DNA from: a virus
Virus record (IMG/VR): IMGVR_UViG_3300027608_000054
Location: 1-46,301 of that record
DNA length: 46,301 nucleotides
Strand: one strand, 5' to 3'
The notes below the pieces were generated by a model. That model was not told the DNA's origin. It did not search any database and worked only from the letters and a program-made list of their open reading frames with translations. This document shows, in pieces, positions 25,980 through 34,036 of this stretch. Made by a program: the position numbers and the translations under genes. Each line of letters starts with the position of its first letter. Positions within the stretch are counted from its first letter, which is position 1.

Positions 25980-27839
25980 TTAGACTATCTCACATTGATT
26001 TCCAGAACAAGCAGCTTCTCCTCGTAGGTCAGTATTGTCTTGTAGTTCAATTACCTTTTTAAGGTCAACATTTTTTAAAGTCGTAAGTAATCTTTCATAA
26101 TCTTCTTTAGTACAATCCTCATAAGGGGCTTGCTTATAAGTATGGTTAGAATAAGGTAATACAGAAAGTCCATTGTAGAAATCTCTATTGTTCCACATCC
26201 ATTCACCTACCAAGTCCCACTCATCTTCTTTAATTGAAACCGTTGCAGATACGTTGTGGGAGTTTTGTCCGTTTCTATGTCCAGGTTTAATCCATTCTTG
26301 AGATACTTTTTTAACTCTTTCCAACATTTGAAATACAGATTCGTGTCTTATAATAGCTCCTTCGGGTGCTTTTTGTGGTATACCAATAACTGCAGTATCG
26401 TGAGGACGGAAAAACTCATCTTCAATTAACTCAGGATGATTAATCGCCAAATAAGAATAGATTGATTCGTTTTTACCTACACGGATTCTTCTTAAATAGA
26501 AGTCATTATGCCAAGCATGTATTCCTGATGATGTCCCCAATACCAATGATGAGGTACCTGATGGTTTAACAGTTGTTGTTCTTGCGGATTTATTAATCCC
26601 AATAAGTATTGCAACTCTTTCGTTTTCTTCTTTAACCGCCTTAGCCGCTCTTTTCATATCATACCCTAAAACAACTCCTGATCCAATACCTGTCATTCCA
26701 ACACCAATAAGTGCATCTTTTTCGGTTGTTCTTTTCCAAATGTCTCTTAGATAATGAAAGTCAGTATAACCCGCTTGTAGTGTTCCGATGAATGATGCCG
26801 CTCTAACTCTTTTATCAAAGTCCTCTTGTGATTCAATATCAGACGCATTTACTTCACACAAATTACAGAATTGGAACGGACGAAGTGCAATTTCACAACA
26901 AGGGTTTGTTCCCCAATCTTTATCGTTAGATAAGTATATTCCTGGTTCTCCTGCTCCCGATAACTCAATACGTTTCCACAAATCCATAAAAAATTCTTTT
27001 GTGATTTTGTGACGAAGAAGTACTGCTGAGTTATTTGCTCTACCTCTTTGTGCGTTTTGTTCCCACCAACTTCCTGATTTACAAGAAATCATTTCTTCAT
27101 CATCAGCCGAGAATAATGAGATAAGTGCCGCCCTTCTAATCCCACCTGCAAGTACCGCATCTGCAATATGACATACAATATCGTGAGTTTCAATTGGTGT
27201 TAGTTTTTCACCGTCTTTTTTGTTATCCAACACTTTTGTTATGTGATGAATACAATCTTTTAATGGTTGAGGACCTGGTGCCTTTCCTCCTGATGTTACA
27301 AGCATTGCACCCTTATGTCTAATATCTGAAAAATCAAATATAGGTGTTGATGATTTGTAACCCAAATATGATTCCATTAATACTTTAATCGCATCTGCCC
27401 ATCCTTCAATTGAGTCACCAATAAGGTAACGTCTTGTTCTATCTGGATTTGGTTTTTTAACGTCTGGTAATTTTTCAACGTGGTGTTTTTGAACTGAGTA
27501 TCCAACACCCGTTCCACCTAAAAGTAAAAACATTGTTTCAGAGAATGAGTCAACGTGATCAATTGGCATATATGCACAATTATAAACTCTGTTTGGTGAA
27601 ATCTCAATTGGTTTTCCACCAAATTGTAACGATCTCATTGATGGTAATATTTTCTTGTCGTATACCATTTTATATACCTCTTCTATCTCATCTTTGATGT
27701 GGGGGTACTTACGTTGGTGCATCTCTTTGTTACGAGTTACCAACTCTTCCCAAGTCTCTCTGCGGTTCTTTTCCGGTTGAAACTTAGCGTATTTCATAAA
27801 GACAGTAATGTCACTTAATATTTTTTGCGAAATATCCAT
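25980..27839 (-). CDS. nrdJ: Class II (B12-dependent) ribonucleotide reductase
   Basis: The 619-aa product makes deoxyribonucleotides from ribonucleotides using adenosylcobalamin. It resembles the monomeric Lactobacillus leichmannii-type ribonucleoside-triphosphate reductase. Cys88 (NCAYMPID) and Cys325 (FCNL) are the expected redox pair. N312-P-C314-C-E316 carries the thiyl-radical Cys and catalytic Glu. GGTGVGYSVQ lies near 107-116, and the C-terminal CSGNQC (611-616) is the shuttle Cys pair. No N-terminal ATP-cone is evident. No small radical subunit or activase gene is adjacent, as expected for class II. It closes the replication block that starts with the gp32-like gene. It needs cobalamin from the host or environment. 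Confidence 0.9.
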   Translation of the reverse strand: MDISQKILSDITVFMKYAKFQPEKNRRETWEELVTRNKEMHQRKYPHIKDEIEEVYKMVYDKKILPSMRSLQFGGKPIEISPNRVYNCAYMPIDHVDSFSETMFLLLGGTGVGYSVQKHHVEKLPDVKKPNPDRTRRYLIGDSIEGWADAIKVLMESYLGYKSSTPIFDFSDIRHKGAMLVTSGGKAPGPQPLKDCIHHITKVLDNKKDGEKLTPIETHDIVCHIADAVLAGGIRRAALISLFSADDEEMISCKSGSWWEQNAQRGRANNSAVLLRHKITKEFFMDLWKRIELSGAGEPGIYLSNDKDWGTNPCCEIALRPFQFCNLCEVNASDIESQEDFDKRVRAASFIGTLQAGYTDFHYLRDIWKRTTEKDALIGVGMTGIGSGVVLGYDMKRAAKAVKEENERVAILIGINKSARTTTVKPSGTSSLVLGTSSGIHAWHNDFYLRRIRVGKNESIYSYLAINHPELIEDEFFRPHDTAVIGIPQKAPEGAIIRHESVFQMLERVKKVSQEWIKPGHRNGQNSHNVSATVSIKEDEWDLVGEWMWNNRDFYNGLSVLPYSNHTYKQAPYEDCTKEDYERLLTTLKNVDLKKVIELQDNTDLRGEAACSGNQCEIV

Positions 27840-27864
27840 TTTAATTTATTTTAATAATTTTATT

Positions 27865-29238
27865 TTAAGATTCTTTTTGTTTTTTTCTTTCCAATAACTC
27901 CTTAATACGGTTACGGTTTCTTTCTTCTTTTTGTTCCTCGTGCCCAAGGAATGTTACGCTTTGTTCTGTGTCGATTTCTAACATACCGTTATCAAATTTA
28001 CAGTTTTCAAAGATAACACCATCTTTACCTATTCTTGACTTGGTAATTGCGATGGTTGCTAAATTCATCTCTTTTTGTTGTAGACTCTTAGCCACCGTAA
28101 TAATTACGTGACCAACTTGTGCCTTTTTAATTGATCCACCCATTTGATCTGTTGTCACAACCTCTGATGATATTGAGCTTCTATTTCCTTGTGTTGCTGT
28201 CCATCCAGCGATGTCTAATTCGTGACACATCGCCTCAAATCCTCTCATAACTGAACCTTCACTTTTCCATTCGTCACCCAAATTTTTGTCTGGTACGACA
28301 CAATCAATATAATCTAAAATTATCATATCAATCTTATTGCCTTCAGCAATCATTTTTCTAACTTGGTTTTTAATCTGATTCATGGTTACTGTATCGGAAG
28401 CCAACTTCTTCATAATCAACTTATTTTTTCTTGTTGATTGAATCTGTTTAACTTTTTCCATTACTTCTTCCCTTCTTTCAGTTAAGTCGTCAGGATGAAT
28501 ACCTGTCCATAATGTTATGTGTTTTCTTTGGATAATTTTAGGGTTGTCTTCAAAAAATATCTGAAGTACATTGTACCCTAAGTTAAATGCGTGGTTTGCA
28601 ATTTTGGTTGTGAATGTTGATTTACCAACTCCGGTAGGGGCTAAAATAACGCCAATTTCTCCTTTGGCTAATCCTCCTTTTAATAAATTATCTATACCGG
28701 GGACCCCAATAGGAATTGGGTGTCTGTAATCCTCATTTAATACCTCATCAAGGTTAAAAAACACATCCGCCGTTCCTTTATCTACTTCACCAACTTGTAG
28801 TGCTCCTCTCACCATTTCCTCTAACTTATCGTAACTCTCAAAATCACCTTTATCAATGATTGATTGAGTTTTAACCATAACTTTTTGGAGCTCCTGTTGT
28901 TTACAGAATTTTAAGGACTTTTCTTGAACAAATACGGATCCTTCATCAGCAACGTTCTTAACCTGTTCTATTGTATCTAAAATGCTCTTTTGAGCCATAG
29001 GTGAACTGATTTCTGATTTTGTTAGTTGTTCAAGTGTATCAAATGTCGGAGTGTGATCATATTTTGTATAATATTCTCTAATCATTTGACAAATGATTCT
29101 AAAATATTGGTTATCAAAATAGTGTGGGTCAATAACTTCAATGATGGAATTAGCGAAATCTTTGTATGTTACTATATTGTTTAAAAGTTGTATTTGAAAA
29201 GTATTTCCTAAGTATCCGAAGTTCTTTTTATCTGACAT
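27865..29238 (-). CDS. Replicative DNA helicase, T4 gp41/DnaB-like
   Basis: The 457-aa product is close in size to T4 gp41 (475 aa). An N-terminal helical domain (about 1-165) is followed by a RecA-type motor. Walker A APTGVGKST lies at about 198-206 and Walker B MIILDYID near 305. A later region has TQGNRSS, MGGSIKKAQVGHVIITVAK and ITKSRIGKDG, matching DnaB-family motifs H3/H4. The C-terminal 30 residues are Lys/Arg/Glu-rich, possibly for partner binding. It unwinds DNA at the phage replication fork, working with the ssDNA-binding protein upstream. Its leader is 39 nt. Confidence 0.9.
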   Translation of the reverse strand: MSDKKNFGYLGNTFQIQLLNNIVTYKDFANSIIEVIDPHYFDNQYFRIICQMIREYYTKYDHTPTFDTLEQLTKSEISSPMAQKSILDTIEQVKNVADEGSVFVQEKSLKFCKQQELQKVMVKTQSIIDKGDFESYDKLEEMVRGALQVGEVDKGTADVFFNLDEVLNEDYRHPIPIGVPGIDNLLKGGLAKGEIGVILAPTGVGKSTFTTKIANHAFNLGYNVLQIFFEDNPKIIQRKHITLWTGIHPDDLTERREEVMEKVKQIQSTRKNKLIMKKLASDTVTMNQIKNQVRKMIAEGNKIDMIILDYIDCVVPDKNLGDEWKSEGSVMRGFEAMCHELDIAGWTATQGNRSSISSEVVTTDQMGGSIKKAQVGHVIITVAKSLQQKEMNLATIAITKSRIGKDGVIFENCKFDNGMLEIDTEQSVTFLGHEEQKEERNRNRIKELLERKKQKES

Positions 29239-29277
29239 ATTTTATAGATTTTTGTTCTGTTGTTTTAATAAATACTA

Positions 29278-29730
29278 TTAAGCCAATGAATAATTCATCA
29301 TAGTAAAAGATAAATTTTTGTCTGATAAAATGTCAGTTAGCTCTCTTAAAACGTTTTTTATGTCTGGTCGTATATCCAGTGTATATCTTACCTTTGGTGG
29401 GTATAGTTTAGCGTCAATGATTCTATGACAAATTGTCTCATTTCCCACCTTTAAAATAATGTTAAATGTTTCGGGTCCGTCTGTGTTTGATGTTTCTAAA
29501 ATGGTTGGGTCTTCCTCAATTTGGTATCTGTTTTCCAACATATAAACCACACACTTGTTTCTTAATTTTGTTTTTAAGTGGTCAGATAAATCTTTAATAT
29601 AGTCAGTTAACTCAACGCTATTTTTAGCTTTTTCGTTAAACCCTTTTACATTAAAAAACCTTTGTACCACAAAATTATTATTAAGTGTCATTAGGAATTC
29701 AACCTTTGTTATATCATTCTGCTCTTTCAT
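29278..29730 (-). CDS. Unknown 150-aa protein in the replication block
   Basis: I cannot assign a family. The product starts MKEQNDITKVEFLMTLNNNF, with a second possible start at Met14. It then has RFFNVKGFNEKAKNSVELTD, a helical region and a beta region containing NIILKVGNETICHRIID. Two Cys and no catalytic motif are visible. It lies 4 nt downstream of the 5' nuclease gene and 39 nt upstream of the helicase start, so a role in replication (for example a helicase accessory) is reasonable by position only. It is shorter than T4 gp59 and does not look like it. Confidence 0.6.
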   Translation of the reverse strand: MKEQNDITKVEFLMTLNNNFVVQRFFNVKGFNEKAKNSVELTDYIKDLSDHLKTKLRNKCVVYMLENRYQIEEDPTILETSNTDGPETFNIILKVGNETICHRIIDAKLYPPKVRYTLDIRPDIKNVLRELTDILSDKNLSFTMMNYSLA

Positions 29731-29734
29731 AATT

Positions 29735-30742
29735 TTACTTTTTTGCTTTAAACTTTGTTTTTTCTTTTCTTGTTAATTTTAAAAATGGTTTTAAAAAATA
29801 TACCCACTGATCGTCACCTTTCGGTAGGTATTTAAATAACCCATCTTCCATCATCATCCGAATTAGATTCTTATACCCCCTTCCGTCAGGATCCAACGAC
29901 TCAGAGTAATATAGTTCAACCAATTCTTTTCCTTCTTTACTAATCAACGGTTCCGATAAATCCACGATCATTTTATTGACCTTAAAAAACTCGTCACCAA
30001 ATATACCCCCCTTTGTTTTACCCGTCAGTAAATTTTTTAGGACTGCATTTTCTTTTTGTTCTTTTAGAAGTTCTTCACCTCTTGTTAAAATATCGGTAAA
30101 AGAAACCTCTCTTTCAAGTATCTCAGGAAATAACTTCACAAAAGTTTTTTCACCTAAGTAATATATACCATCAATATTATCTGATTTATCACCAGAAACT
30201 ATCTTAAATGTTTTTACATTATAGTGAGGTATCTCAATTTCGTGTAGTTTGATGTTATCTCCATTCTTATAATACTTTTTGGTATTAGGTGAGTATATGG
30301 TCACATCTTCCGAGATAAGTTGTGTTAGGTCTCTATCACCACTAAAGATAGTCTTTTGTTCTCCTTTCGATATTTGACAATAATATGCAATTAAATCGTC
30401 CGCTTCTGAATTTTCAAACTCAATTTGTCTAACAAACATTTCCTCTAAGTATTGTTTTACTCTTAGTTTTTGTTTGTTAAATGACAACTCTAAGTTCTCA
30501 TCCGTTGGTGCCTTTCTGTTTAATTTATAGTTGGGGTAGAATAACCTCCTTTGTGATGTGCTTGTTACTCCGTCCCAAGCAACGATTACTTTATCAAAAT
30601 TTCCTTCTTCGATGAATCTGCGAGTGGTATTTAAGAAATGCCAAATACCACCCACATGCTCAACACCATTAAAATATCCTTTAACTCCGTGAAACCCAAT
30701 TTTTAATAAATTATTCCCGTCAATTAATAGGGTTTTAATCAT
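29735..30742 (-). CDS. FEN-type 5'-3' nuclease / T4 RNase H-like
   Basis: The 335-aa product carries the full acidic metal-binding set of PIN/FEN nucleases: Asp8 (LIDGNN), Asp57 (AWDG), Glu113/Asp115/Asp116 (EADD), Asp136/Asp138 (SGDRD) and Asp185/Asp188 (VSGDKSDNI). The last sits in the helix-hairpin-helix entry region. The length fits T4 RNase H (305 aa). These enzymes remove RNA primers and 5' flaps from lagging-strand fragments. It lies between UvsX-like and helicase genes, as expected for a replication operon. The C-terminal tail is very basic (TRKEKTKFKAKK), probably for DNA contact. Confidence 0.9.
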   Translation of the reverse strand: MIKTLLIDGNNLLKIGFHGVKGYFNGVEHVGGIWHFLNTTRRFIEEGNFDKVIVAWDGVTSTSQRRLFYPNYKLNRKAPTDENLELSFNKQKLRVKQYLEEMFVRQIEFENSEADDLIAYYCQISKGEQKTIFSGDRDLTQLISEDVTIYSPNTKKYYKNGDNIKLHEIEIPHYNVKTFKIVSGDKSDNIDGIYYLGEKTFVKLFPEILEREVSFTDILTRGEELLKEQKENAVLKNLLTGKTKGGIFGDEFFKVNKMIVDLSEPLISKEGKELVELYYSESLDPDGRGYKNLIRMMMEDGLFKYLPKGDDQWVYFLKPFLKLTRKEKTKFKAKK

Positions 30743-30772
30743 TTGTATTTATTTACTGATACTACTTTTTTT

Positions 30773-31765
30773 CTAATCTACCGTCTCGTCGTCATATCCT
30801 GCAGACTCATCTAAAGAATAGTTTGCGTCTCCCATTTTTGTAACCCAATAATCTGAGTATTCTTTTTTGTATTTATCCAACGCATCTTTTGTGTCGGAAA
30901 TATATCCATGAGGTACCGCAACGATCTTACCATCCTTATAACCAATACCATTAACGTGATTTTTTAAAATCGATATCTTAGTCCTAATAGCGAACGATAC
31001 TTTTCTACCGTTTTTAGTTGCGTCTATGTGACTAATTCCTGCCTTTTTCTGATTACCAAAAAGAAACACTAAACTACTCGCCAACCATATTGCCGTACCA
31101 CCTTTTGCTTGAATCTCAGGTTGTCCAAATGGGTTATCAGGAAGTAGAACCCAAGGCTGATTTAATATCACTAAAGTATTATAGTATGGGTAATCTTCTT
31201 TTTTTGATTTAGAAATACGAGAATGTATTCCCATTCCGATTTTATCAGCCAATACTTTCGCGTTATGCATTCCACCACCTTTACCATCAAATGTCATCTG
31301 ACATGGAATAGATCCGATTGAATCCCAAAGAAATAAAATATTATAAGGGATGTCTCCGTTTTCTTGTGCATCCAATATGTCGTTAATAAATTCGGTCGCT
31401 TGTTCTATCACATCAAATGAATCGTTAAATATAAACATACCGTCATATTCACCGTCTTCATTTTTTTCTGCTTGTAGTCCCAATTCGATAGCATGTTCCC
31501 AACTCCATTTTTTCTCAGTTATAATTAAAACAGGTAGGTGACCTCTTCTTTGTGCGTCCGCAGCTGCAAGTATCATTGCCGTTGTTTTTGATGTGTTAGA
31601 GTGCCCTAAAAACATATTGATTCCTCCCATCACAGGTCCAGGTAATCCACACGCTTCCATAAACGCATCTCCACAGTTATAAAAACTTTCGGGTTTATAT
31701 TTTGTTTTAGTCGAAAATTTACCTTTAATACTATCTAACGATATTACTTTCTTCTTAATTGCCAT
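30773..31765 (-). CDS. UvsX/RecA-like recombinase
   Basis: The 330-aa product is a RecA-fold strand-exchange protein of the phage UvsX type (T4 UvsX is 391 aa). The Walker A is GHSNTSKTT at 54-62, a variant lacking the usual Gly before Lys, as is also seen in UvsX proteins. Walker B is in ILFLWDSIGSIP, and GGTAIWLASSLVFLF plus the later KNHVNGIGYKDG region look like the DNA-binding loop and core end. The C-terminus is acidic. It drives recombination-dependent replication with the gp32-like protein. Its start overlaps the preceding 95-aa gene by 11 nt, which suggests coupled translation. Confidence 0.88.
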   Translation of the reverse strand: MAIKKKVISLDSIKGKFSTKTKYKPESFYNCGDAFMEACGLPGPVMGGINMFLGHSNTSKTTAMILAAADAQRRGHLPVLIITEKKWSWEHAIELGLQAEKNEDGEYDGMFIFNDSFDVIEQATEFINDILDAQENGDIPYNILFLWDSIGSIPCQMTFDGKGGGMHNAKVLADKIGMGIHSRISKSKKEDYPYYNTLVILNQPWVLLPDNPFGQPEIQAKGGTAIWLASSLVFLFGNQKKAGISHIDATKNGRKVSFAIRTKISILKNHVNGIGYKDGKIVAVPHGYISDTKDALDKYKKEYSDYWVTKMGDANYSLDESAGYDDETVD

Positions 31766-32042
31766 TTTCTTGTTCGTTTAATATTTTTAACATGTCTTCC
31801 GTCACTTCAAATCTATCGTCTCTTTTCACGTTATATTTGTAAATGGTTTCCAACATTTCAAGTTTACCCTTTGCGTTTGCCATTTTATCAACAAACCGAT
31901 CCATTTCCTCTAAATGTTGTGGATGTTCTCCAATACCAACAGGGTTGTTGAAATAAATTAGGAGAGTCGCCTCGGATTCTGCCATCTCTGACCTATATCT
32001 CAAGGTCAGAGCTTCATACATTTTTTCTGTTATTTTACTCAT
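31755..32042 (-). CDS. Small conserved-looking helical protein between gp32-like and UvsX-like genes
   Basis: The 95-aa product is mostly helical: ITEKMYEALTLRYRSEMAES, then ATLLIYFNNPVGIGEHPQHL, then helices to the end. The YFNNPVGIGEHPQ loop is distinctive and I associate it with small proteins near recombination genes in other phages, without being able to name a family. It overlaps the recombinase start by 11 nt and follows the ssDNA-binding protein by 10 nt. A role as mediator or accessory of the recombinase (a UvsY-like job) is a positional guess; T4 UvsY is 137 aa and I see no clear similarity. Confidence 0.65.
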   Translation of the reverse strand: MSKITEKMYEALTLRYRSEMAESEATLLIYFNNPVGIGEHPQHLEEMDRFVDKMANAKGKLEMLETIYKYNVKRDDRFEVTEDMLKILNEQENGN

Positions 32043-32052
32043 ATATTATAAA

Positions 32053-32907
32053 TTAGAATGGTAAGTTTTCATCAACTTCATCGTTTGCTTGTGGATCAAC
32101 AATTGGTTTTTCCGATTTTGTTTCTGTTCCGCCACCAAGAGAAATCTCAGTTTCTTCACCGTAAACATATTTTTTAAGTTCAGAACTCCACATTGGTGTT
32201 TCTCCAACAGCCACAGCTTCTAAATATTCGACAGGTTTTTTAGAGTAAGCATCATTCCAAGTAAGTTCGTCTGTCATCCACCCTTCCATAATTTCTTTAT
32301 CAGTATGTATCGGAGCAGGATCATCATACATAATAGTTTGTACTACAGTATATTCTTTACCCTGGGGTGTTTTTGCTTTGATAAGTTCGATGATTAAGTC
32401 ACGTCCTTTTTCAGAATCTGTAAGGTCACCTTTCGCTTTCCATATTGGTAAGATTTTATCCAACACACCTTCTTGTTTGTAGTTGTGTTTAAATCTCCAA
32501 AATTTAACCCCATCTTGTTCGTTGTCACGATCAATTACTTTAACAATATAAAATAAACGTGAACGGTATTGTGATGCCAAATCTTTGTCTTCTTTTTTAC
32601 CTGTCGCCATTAATTCGTTATAAACTTCTGTAAGTGGTGAACGTTCGTTGTTGTTTTTTTCAGGATCATACAATTTTACCCATTGTCCGTTAACTTGAAT
32701 TTCGTGATACCAAACTTCCACAAATGGAGATGAACCATCTTTTGTTGGTAGGATACGAACTCTTCGTTGTGCCGATTTTTCATTCTTTTGAAGAATTGCT
32801 GAAAAGTACTTTTTCAACCTGTCTTCTTGTGAAATACTTTGTTTTTGTGAACTCGGTGTTGAGTTCTTTTCGTACTGTGCGAGTACCGCGTCAATTGAAT
32901 TTGCCAT
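32053..32907 (-). CDS. Single-stranded DNA-binding protein, T4 gp32-like
   Basis: The 284-aa product matches the gp32 layout. A short basic/polar N-terminus (SIDAVLAQYEKN) is followed by an OB-type core with RRVRILPTKDGSSPFVEVWYHEI, YRSRLFYIVKVIDRDNEQ and WRFKHNYKQEGVLDKI, and then a long acidic tail. There are no Cys at all, so the zinc site of T4 gp32 is absent. The last residues DENLPF look like the tip of bacterial SSB proteins (acidic run plus Pro-Phe) rather than T4 gp32. It coats single-stranded DNA and organises the replication proteins encoded downstream. It is the first gene after the promoter at 32947-32974. Confidence 0.88.
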   Translation of the reverse strand: MANSIDAVLAQYEKNSTPSSQKQSISQEDRLKKYFSAILQKNEKSAQRRVRILPTKDGSSPFVEVWYHEIQVNGQWVKLYDPEKNNNERSPLTEVYNELMATGKKEDKDLASQYRSRLFYIVKVIDRDNEQDGVKFWRFKHNYKQEGVLDKILPIWKAKGDLTDSEKGRDLIIELIKAKTPQGKEYTVVQTIMYDDPAPIHTDKEIMEGWMTDELTWNDAYSKKPVEYLEAVAVGETPMWSSELKKYVYGEETEISLGGGTETKSEKPIVDPQANDEVDENLPF

Positions 32908-32946
32908 AGATTTGTTTTTTAATTTTTAACTCTTTTATCTATAACA

Positions 32947-32974
32947 ATTATAGGTGATTTTTATAAAATGTCAA
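32947..32974 (-). promoter_or_regulatory. Promoter of the replication block
   Basis: On the minus strand TTGACA (32974-32969) and TATAAT (32952-32947) are separated by 16 bp. The same bases read TTTG - 19 bp - TATAATTG, one mismatch from the Bacteroidota TTTG / TAnnTTTG pattern. Transcription would begin near 32940, leaving a leader of about 33 nt before the gp32-like ATG. Confidence 0.75.
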
Positions 32975-32975
32975 A

Positions 32976-33005
32976 TAAAAAAAGGGTCCGAATAAACGAA
33001 CCCTT
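32976..33005 (-). terminator. Intrinsic terminator directly before the replication promoter
   Basis: Minus-strand stem of 9 pairs (one G-U) between 33005-32997 and 32990-32982, with a 6-nt loop and then TTTTTATTT. The T-run touches the -35 element of the next promoter. Confidence 0.88.
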
Positions 33006-33008
33006 CAT

Positions 33009-33030
33009 TTCCGAAATGGTGATTTCGGAA
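33009..33030 (-). other. Second hairpin in tandem with the terminator
   Basis: TTCCGAAAT / ATTTCGGAA is a perfect 9-bp stem with a 4-nt loop, located between the stop at 33038 and the terminator. It has no T-run; it may strengthen termination or protect the mRNA end. Confidence 0.8.
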
Positions 33031-33037
33031 GTATTTT

Positions 33038-33757
33038 TTACATTCTAATATTACCGTTTTCTTCGTTATTCTCGGCATTGTAAATGTTAAACGTTTTTTT
33101 GATTTCTCCTGGTGAAAAATTTTGAACTTCATCAGATGTTAAGACATATTCGTTTTTACCCGTCTCTTCCATCTCACCTTTCTTATCATCAAAAAAATCA
33201 GTTAGTTTTTGATTATACGGATAAGAATCTAAAGACCTTAACATTAATTTTTCTTCAGGTGTTTTTTCACGGTACTTATCAAACTTATTCTCAAGACTAT
33301 CAATCTTATTTAATATCTGGTCCATATTTTCTAATTTACTTGTTAGATCATCCAATTTAGCAAAAATACCATCCATAAATTCATCTTGTTTTGCCTTGAT
33401 CTCTTGTTGTGCAGTGATTAAATCCGTAATATCAATCTCTTCTGTATCCTCGTCTCCTCCCTTATCTTCGGAATCTTTACCCCCAACTTCTTCAACATCA
33501 GGATCATTCTCTACATCAACAGGTTCCGGAATCTCATCGGCACCTCCCGATGGTGGTGCTCCTGCTGCTGGGTCTGCCGGTGGTGCTCCTGCTGCTGGGT
33601 CTGCCGGTGGTGCTCCTGCCGCTGGATCTTCAGGTGGTGCTCCTGCCGCTATATCTTCAGGTGGTGGTGGTAGTTCTCCCCCTTGTTCCTTTAAAATATA
33701 CCCATTAATTTCGTTGAATCTTTTTAATTCCTCAAGTATTCTTCTTTCTAAATTCAT
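33038..33757 (-). CDS. Acidic coiled-coil protein with Pro-Ala repeats, 239 aa
   Basis: The N-terminal helix MNLERRILEELKRFNEINGY is followed by a Pro/Ala/Gly region (about 28-70) with four copies of a 9-aa unit like APPADPAAG. A very acidic stretch (71-110) and a coiled coil (about 112-165: ITAQQEIKAKQDEFMDGIF, LDDLTSKLENMDQILNKIDS) come next. The C-terminal domain ends in NIRM. No enzyme motif is present. The layout (membrane-free, repeat spacer, coiled coil) suits a virion or scaffold protein, but this is not shown. It ends in tandem hairpins just before the replication promoter. Confidence 0.7.
   Translation of the reverse strand: MNLERRILEELKRFNEINGYILKEQGGELPPPPEDIAAGAPPEDPAAGAPPADPAAGAPPADPAAGAPPSGGADEIPEPVDVENDPDVEEVGGKDSEDKGGDEDTEEIDITDLITAQQEIKAKQDEFMDGIFAKLDDLTSKLENMDQILNKIDSLENKFDKYREKTPEEKLMLRSLDSYPYNQKLTDFFDDKKGEMEETGKNEYVLTSDEVQNFSPGEIKKTFNIYNAENNEENGNIRM
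33538..33665 (-). repeat. 27-bp tandem repeats encoding Pro-Ala-Gly units
   Basis: About four copies of a 27-bp unit (plus strand GGTGGTGCTCCTGCTGCTGG and variants) keep the frame of the 239-aa protein. GC content is clearly above the surroundings. Confidence 0.85.
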
Positions 33758-33767
33758 TTTAATTTTT

Positions 33768-33992
33768 TTAACCGTTCAATAATGTTTTAACACCTGTAGG
33801 TGTTTCAACTCTCAAAGTTCTATTAGTTTTTACCGTATTGTCGAACCTTTCAATGAGTCCGTCTTTCATTCTTACAGTATAACAATCACCTGTATCTAAA
33901 TCACAAACCTTTTTGTATCCATTCTCAGTTTGTTTTTCAGTGATACGACTATCTTTTTTAAGGTAATCGTCCAATAAATTTTTTACATTCAT
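33768..33992 (-). CDS. Small unknown protein, 74 aa
   Basis: No family recognised. It begins MNVKNLLDDYLKKDSRITEK, then has KKVCDLDTGDCYTVRMKDGLIERFD, with two Cys seven residues apart, and ends GVKTLLNG. It appears to be a helix followed by a small beta domain. It is 10 nt upstream of the 239-aa gene and 44 nt downstream of the 2128-aa hub-like gene. Coding is supported by good spacing and a sensible sequence only. Confidence 0.6.
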   Translation of the reverse strand: MNVKNLLDDYLKKDSRITEKQTENGYKKVCDLDTGDCYTVRMKDGLIERFDNTVKTNRTLRVETPTGVKTLLNG

Positions 33993-34036
33993 AATCTTAT
34001 TTTATTATATAAATATGTCGTTGTTTATAAAATTCA

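Noticed and set aside
33396-33782. Plus-strand frame with Gly-Ala-Pro-Ser repeats
   Set aside because: Antisense of the 27-bp repeats in the 239-aa gene; the minus frame has a better domain pattern and operon fit.
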